From: Clostridia bacterium
Lineage (GTDB): Bacteria > Bacillota > Clostridia > DUPQ01
Direction: 5' to 3'
Assembly (NCBI GenBank): GCA_030592085.1
Contig: JAUUZV010000114.1
Span: 1-7,677 of the forward strand
Length of the DNA: 7,677 bases
Shown here: positions 6,251 through 7,677 of the stretch, in pieces
Layout: each line of letters begins with the position of its first letter
Numbering within the stretch: position 1 is the stretch's first letter
The notes under the pieces: generated by a model
What the model saw: only the letters and a program-made list of their open reading frames with translations
What the model was told of the DNA's origin: nothing
The model's database searches: none
Program-made: the position numbers and the translations under genes

Positions 6251-6998
6251 CTAATGTGAGCATGCTATCTATTTCATTAATTTCATGAGATTCAGTGGCA
6301 ATTAATCGAGATAGCCCTCCTGTGGCAATAACGCTGATTTTTTCTCGTTTCTCACCTTGCTCAGCCATTTCATCTTTAATTTTATTTACAAGATAATCAA
6401 TTTTCCCAACAAATCCATACACTAGACCAGCTTGCATACTATCTACCGTATTTTTGCCAAGTACATTTTTAGGTTTTGTAATTTGTATGTTTGGCAATTT
6501 AGCTGCCTTAGTAGTTAATGCATCAGCTGATACTCTTACTCCAGGGCAAATTGTTACACCTAACACATCATTTTTTGAATTAATAGCACATAAAGTCGTT
6601 GCTGTTCCAAAATCTACTACAATTAAAGGTGTTTTGTACTTCTCTTTAGCTCCAACTGCATTAACAATAATATCCGCACCTAATTCCTTTGGATTATCAA
6701 TCTTAATATTCAAGCCTGTTTTTATACCAGGTTCTACAAGTAACGGTTCTAGATTAAAGAATTTTCTAATAGAATGTAGTAAGGAATACATAACATTAGG
6801 TGCAACAGATGAAATAATAATATCACTAATATCACTTATTTTAATTCCCTCATTTTGAAACATAGTAATATAAAATACTCCGAATTCATCCGAAGTACGT
6901 TCTTTATTCGTTGTAAGTCTCCACACATGCTCTAATTTATGGTTTTGATATATTCCAGTAACTATATTTGTATTACCAACATCAATTACGAGTAACAT
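6213..6998 (-). CDS. coaX: Type III pantothenate kinase
   Basis: The 261-residue protein phosphorylates pantothenate in the first step of coenzyme A synthesis and belongs to the ASKHA (acetate kinase/Hsp70/actin) fold. DVGNTN (6-11) is the phosphate-binding motif, with D6 catalytic by family knowledge. 'ELGADIIVNAVGA' (106-118) carries D109, and VDFGTATT (128-135) carries D129. The 'GVTICPGVRVSADALTTKAAKLP' stretch (147-169) and ATGGLS (225-230) are also typical. Type III enzymes need a monovalent cation and resist CoA feedback. The start is decided by AGGAGG at 7004-7009, five bases before the ATG. This site overlaps the stop codon of the upstream Asn/Lys-rich gene, implying coupling. The end overlaps the decarboxylase start. 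Together with birA it makes a cofactor-related part of the operon. Confidence 0.95.
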   Translation of the reverse strand: MLLVIDVGNTNIVTGIYQNHKLEHVWRLTTNKERTSDEFGVFYITMFQNEGIKISDISDIIISSVAPNVMYSLLHSIRKFFNLEPLLVEPGIKTGLNIKIDNPKELGADIIVNAVGAKEKYKTPLIVVDFGTATTLCAINSKNDVLGVTICPGVRVSADALTTKAAKLPNIQITKPKNVLGKNTVDSMQAGLVYGFVGKIDYLVNKIKDEMAEQGEKREKISVIATGGLSRLIATESHEINEIDSMLTLDGLRLLHEKNKK

Positions 6999-7007
6999 TC
7001 ATTCCTC

Positions 7008-7436
7008 CTAGATTCTCATAGCTTTTATTTCTTCAATTTCTAGTCTTATCTCTTTTTCTACACGTAAAATATCTTTTTTGATATCATCAACTGTTTCAAT
7101 AGCTGGTTTGTTATACTTTTTATATTTCTTATATGGCTTTTTATAGTACTTACTAGAATTATTATTAGAATAATATTTCTTTTTATTGTTATTTGTATTA
7201 CTAGTACTAGTATTCTTCTGATTGCTATTTGTGCTAGTATTCTTTTGGTTTTTATTAGTATTAGTATTATTTTTATTCTGGTTTGTACTATATTGCTTAT
7301 TATTGTTGTTAGAACTTTTATTATAATGACTATTTGTTCTATTCTTATTATAATTATTGCTCTTCTGATAGTTAGTTTTTTTTGGTTGATAACTATTGTT
7401 TTGCTGATTGTTGTTTTTCTTTACCTCTTCGGCCAT
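7008..7436 (-). CDS. Asn/Lys-rich low-complexity protein with a helical C-terminal tail, unknown function
   Basis: I do not recognise a named family. The product has 142 residues. After MAEEVKK, residues from about 8 to 110 consist almost entirely of Asn, Lys, Gln, Ser, Thr and Tyr, so this part is expected to be disordered and strongly basic. It contains two near-identical NQKNTST units, then a Lys/Tyr-rich stretch (YYKKPYKKYKKYNKP). The last 30 residues are different: TVDDIKKDILRVEKEIRLEI and the following EEIKAMRI form an amphipathic, heptad-like helix with acidic and basic residues, probably a short coiled coil. There is no signal peptide and no membrane segment. AAGGAG lies 8 bases upstream of the ATG, next to the birA stop codon, and the stop codon overlaps the coaX ribosome-binding site. 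The tight fit between birA and coaX supports a real gene. The basic disordered part could bind RNA or DNA, which is inference only. Confidence 0.8.
   Translation of the reverse strand: MAEEVKKNNNQQNNSYQPKKTNYQKSNNYNKNRTNSHYNKSSNNNNKQYSTNQNKNNTNTNKNQKNTSTNSNQKNTSTSNTNNNKKKYYSNNNSSKYYKKPYKKYKKYNKPAIETVDDIKKDILRVEKEIRLEIEEIKAMRI
7203..7250 (-). repeat. Two 21-bp near-copies within the Asn/Lys-rich gene (27-bp period)
   Basis: Segments 7203-7223 and 7230-7250 agree at 17 of 21 positions and encode NQKNTST twice, with a period of nine codons. Differences are mostly at third codon positions, which suggests an old internal duplication kept at protein level. Confidence 0.7.
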
Positions 7437-7450
7437 TTTCTATTCTCCTT

Positions 7451-7677
7451 TCAAGAATAACCCATGATTCCTCTTATGGAAATTTCACCTGACTGGTAAG
7501 TATTTACTTGTCCATTTGCTTCTTTAACCATCAGATGACCACTATTATTTATATCAATTGTTGTCGCCTGTATTTGTTCTTTACCTTTGTGAATGGTTAT
7601 CATCTGCCCCATAGGTAATGCATATTTTTTCCATTCATCTATAATATCAGAAATTTTATTACAAATTATCTGCTCAT
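7451..7677 (-). CDS. birA: Biotin-protein ligase BirA, C-terminal end (5' part beyond the right edge)
   Basis: The frame is open from the right edge to the TGA at 7451-7453 and gives 74 visible residues. The sequence has the end of the ligase catalytic domain (helix 'ISDIIDEWKKYALPMG') followed by the small SH3-like C-terminal domain: 'GQMITIHKGKEQIQATTIDI', 'NNSGHLMVKEANGQVNTYQS' and 'GEISIRGIMGYS'. This is the usual end of biotin-[acetyl-CoA carboxylase] ligases, which attach biotin to carboxylase carrier proteins. Whether an N-terminal DNA-binding domain (BirA repressor type) is present cannot be seen. The stop codon lies 14 bp before the Asn/Lys-rich gene and overlaps its ribosome-binding region, so birA is the most upstream visible gene of the operon. 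Confidence 0.9.
   Translation of the reverse strand, partial: EQIICNKISDIIDEWKKYALPMGQMITIHKGKEQIQATTIDINNSGHLMVKEANGQVNTYQSGEISIRGIMGYS

Noticed and set aside
6454..6858. Plus-strand open frame of 134 codons
   Set aside because: It lies wholly inside coaX, whose motifs are intact, and shows no recognisable domain or translation signal.
7245..7460. Plus-strand open frame with a very hydrophobic, Ile/Val/Leu-rich product that looks like a small membrane protein
   Set aside because: It is the complement of the Asn/Lys-rich gene: AAT/AAA codons read on the other strand give Ile, Val, Leu and Phe. It has no ribosome-binding site or promoter, while the minus-strand gene has both translation signals and operon spacing.

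Overview
The window looks like chromosomal housekeeping DNA from a strongly AT-rich, low-GC Bacillota, most likely an anaerobic member of the Clostridia. The evidence is the gene order tmk, darA/pstA (yaaQ), holB, ricT (yaaT), which follows the Bacillus/Clostridium pattern. A clostridial-type 2[4Fe-4S] ferredoxin, a type III pantothenate kinase (CoaX) and a YbxB-type methyltransferase also fit. The genetic code is standard: UGG encodes Trp and UGA is used as a stop. I cannot name a genus.

Nearly everything is on the minus strand, so transcription runs from high to low coordinates. The order is: 3' part of birA (biotin-protein ligase, cut by the right edge), an Asn/Lys-rich disordered protein, coaX, an Orn/Lys/Arg-decarboxylase-type PLP enzyme, tmk, darA/pstA (c-di-AMP receptor), holB (DNA polymerase III delta'), and ricT (PSP1 family). 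These genes have gaps of 1 to 14 bp or overlap by up to 38 bp. No promoter or terminator is visible between them, so they are probably one long, translationally coupled transcript.

After ricT comes a 75-bp gap with a good promoter. It drives a 56-residue ferredoxin gene that ends in a clear intrinsic terminator. Just past the terminator are an rsmC/ybxB-like rRNA methyltransferase gene and, 19 bp later, a P-loop NTPase fused to an Asp23/Gls24-like domain. At the left edge the 3' end of a plus-strand gene (DUF6062-like) converges on the NTPase gene, with 1 bp between the stop codons.

Functionally, the main operon mixes cofactor metabolism (BirA, CoaX), DNA replication supply (Tmk, HolB), c-di-AMP sensing (DarA/PstA), RNA processing or development (RicT) and amino-acid decarboxylation. 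I found no mobile element, CRISPR array, tRNA, rRNA or riboswitch, and no intergenic gap over about 75 bp. No clear new multi-gene system is evident. The points most worth a second look are the NTPase-Asp23 fusion, the Asn/Lys-rich protein with its short helical tail, the terminator abutting the methyltransferase start, and the repeats in the ferredoxin promoter.
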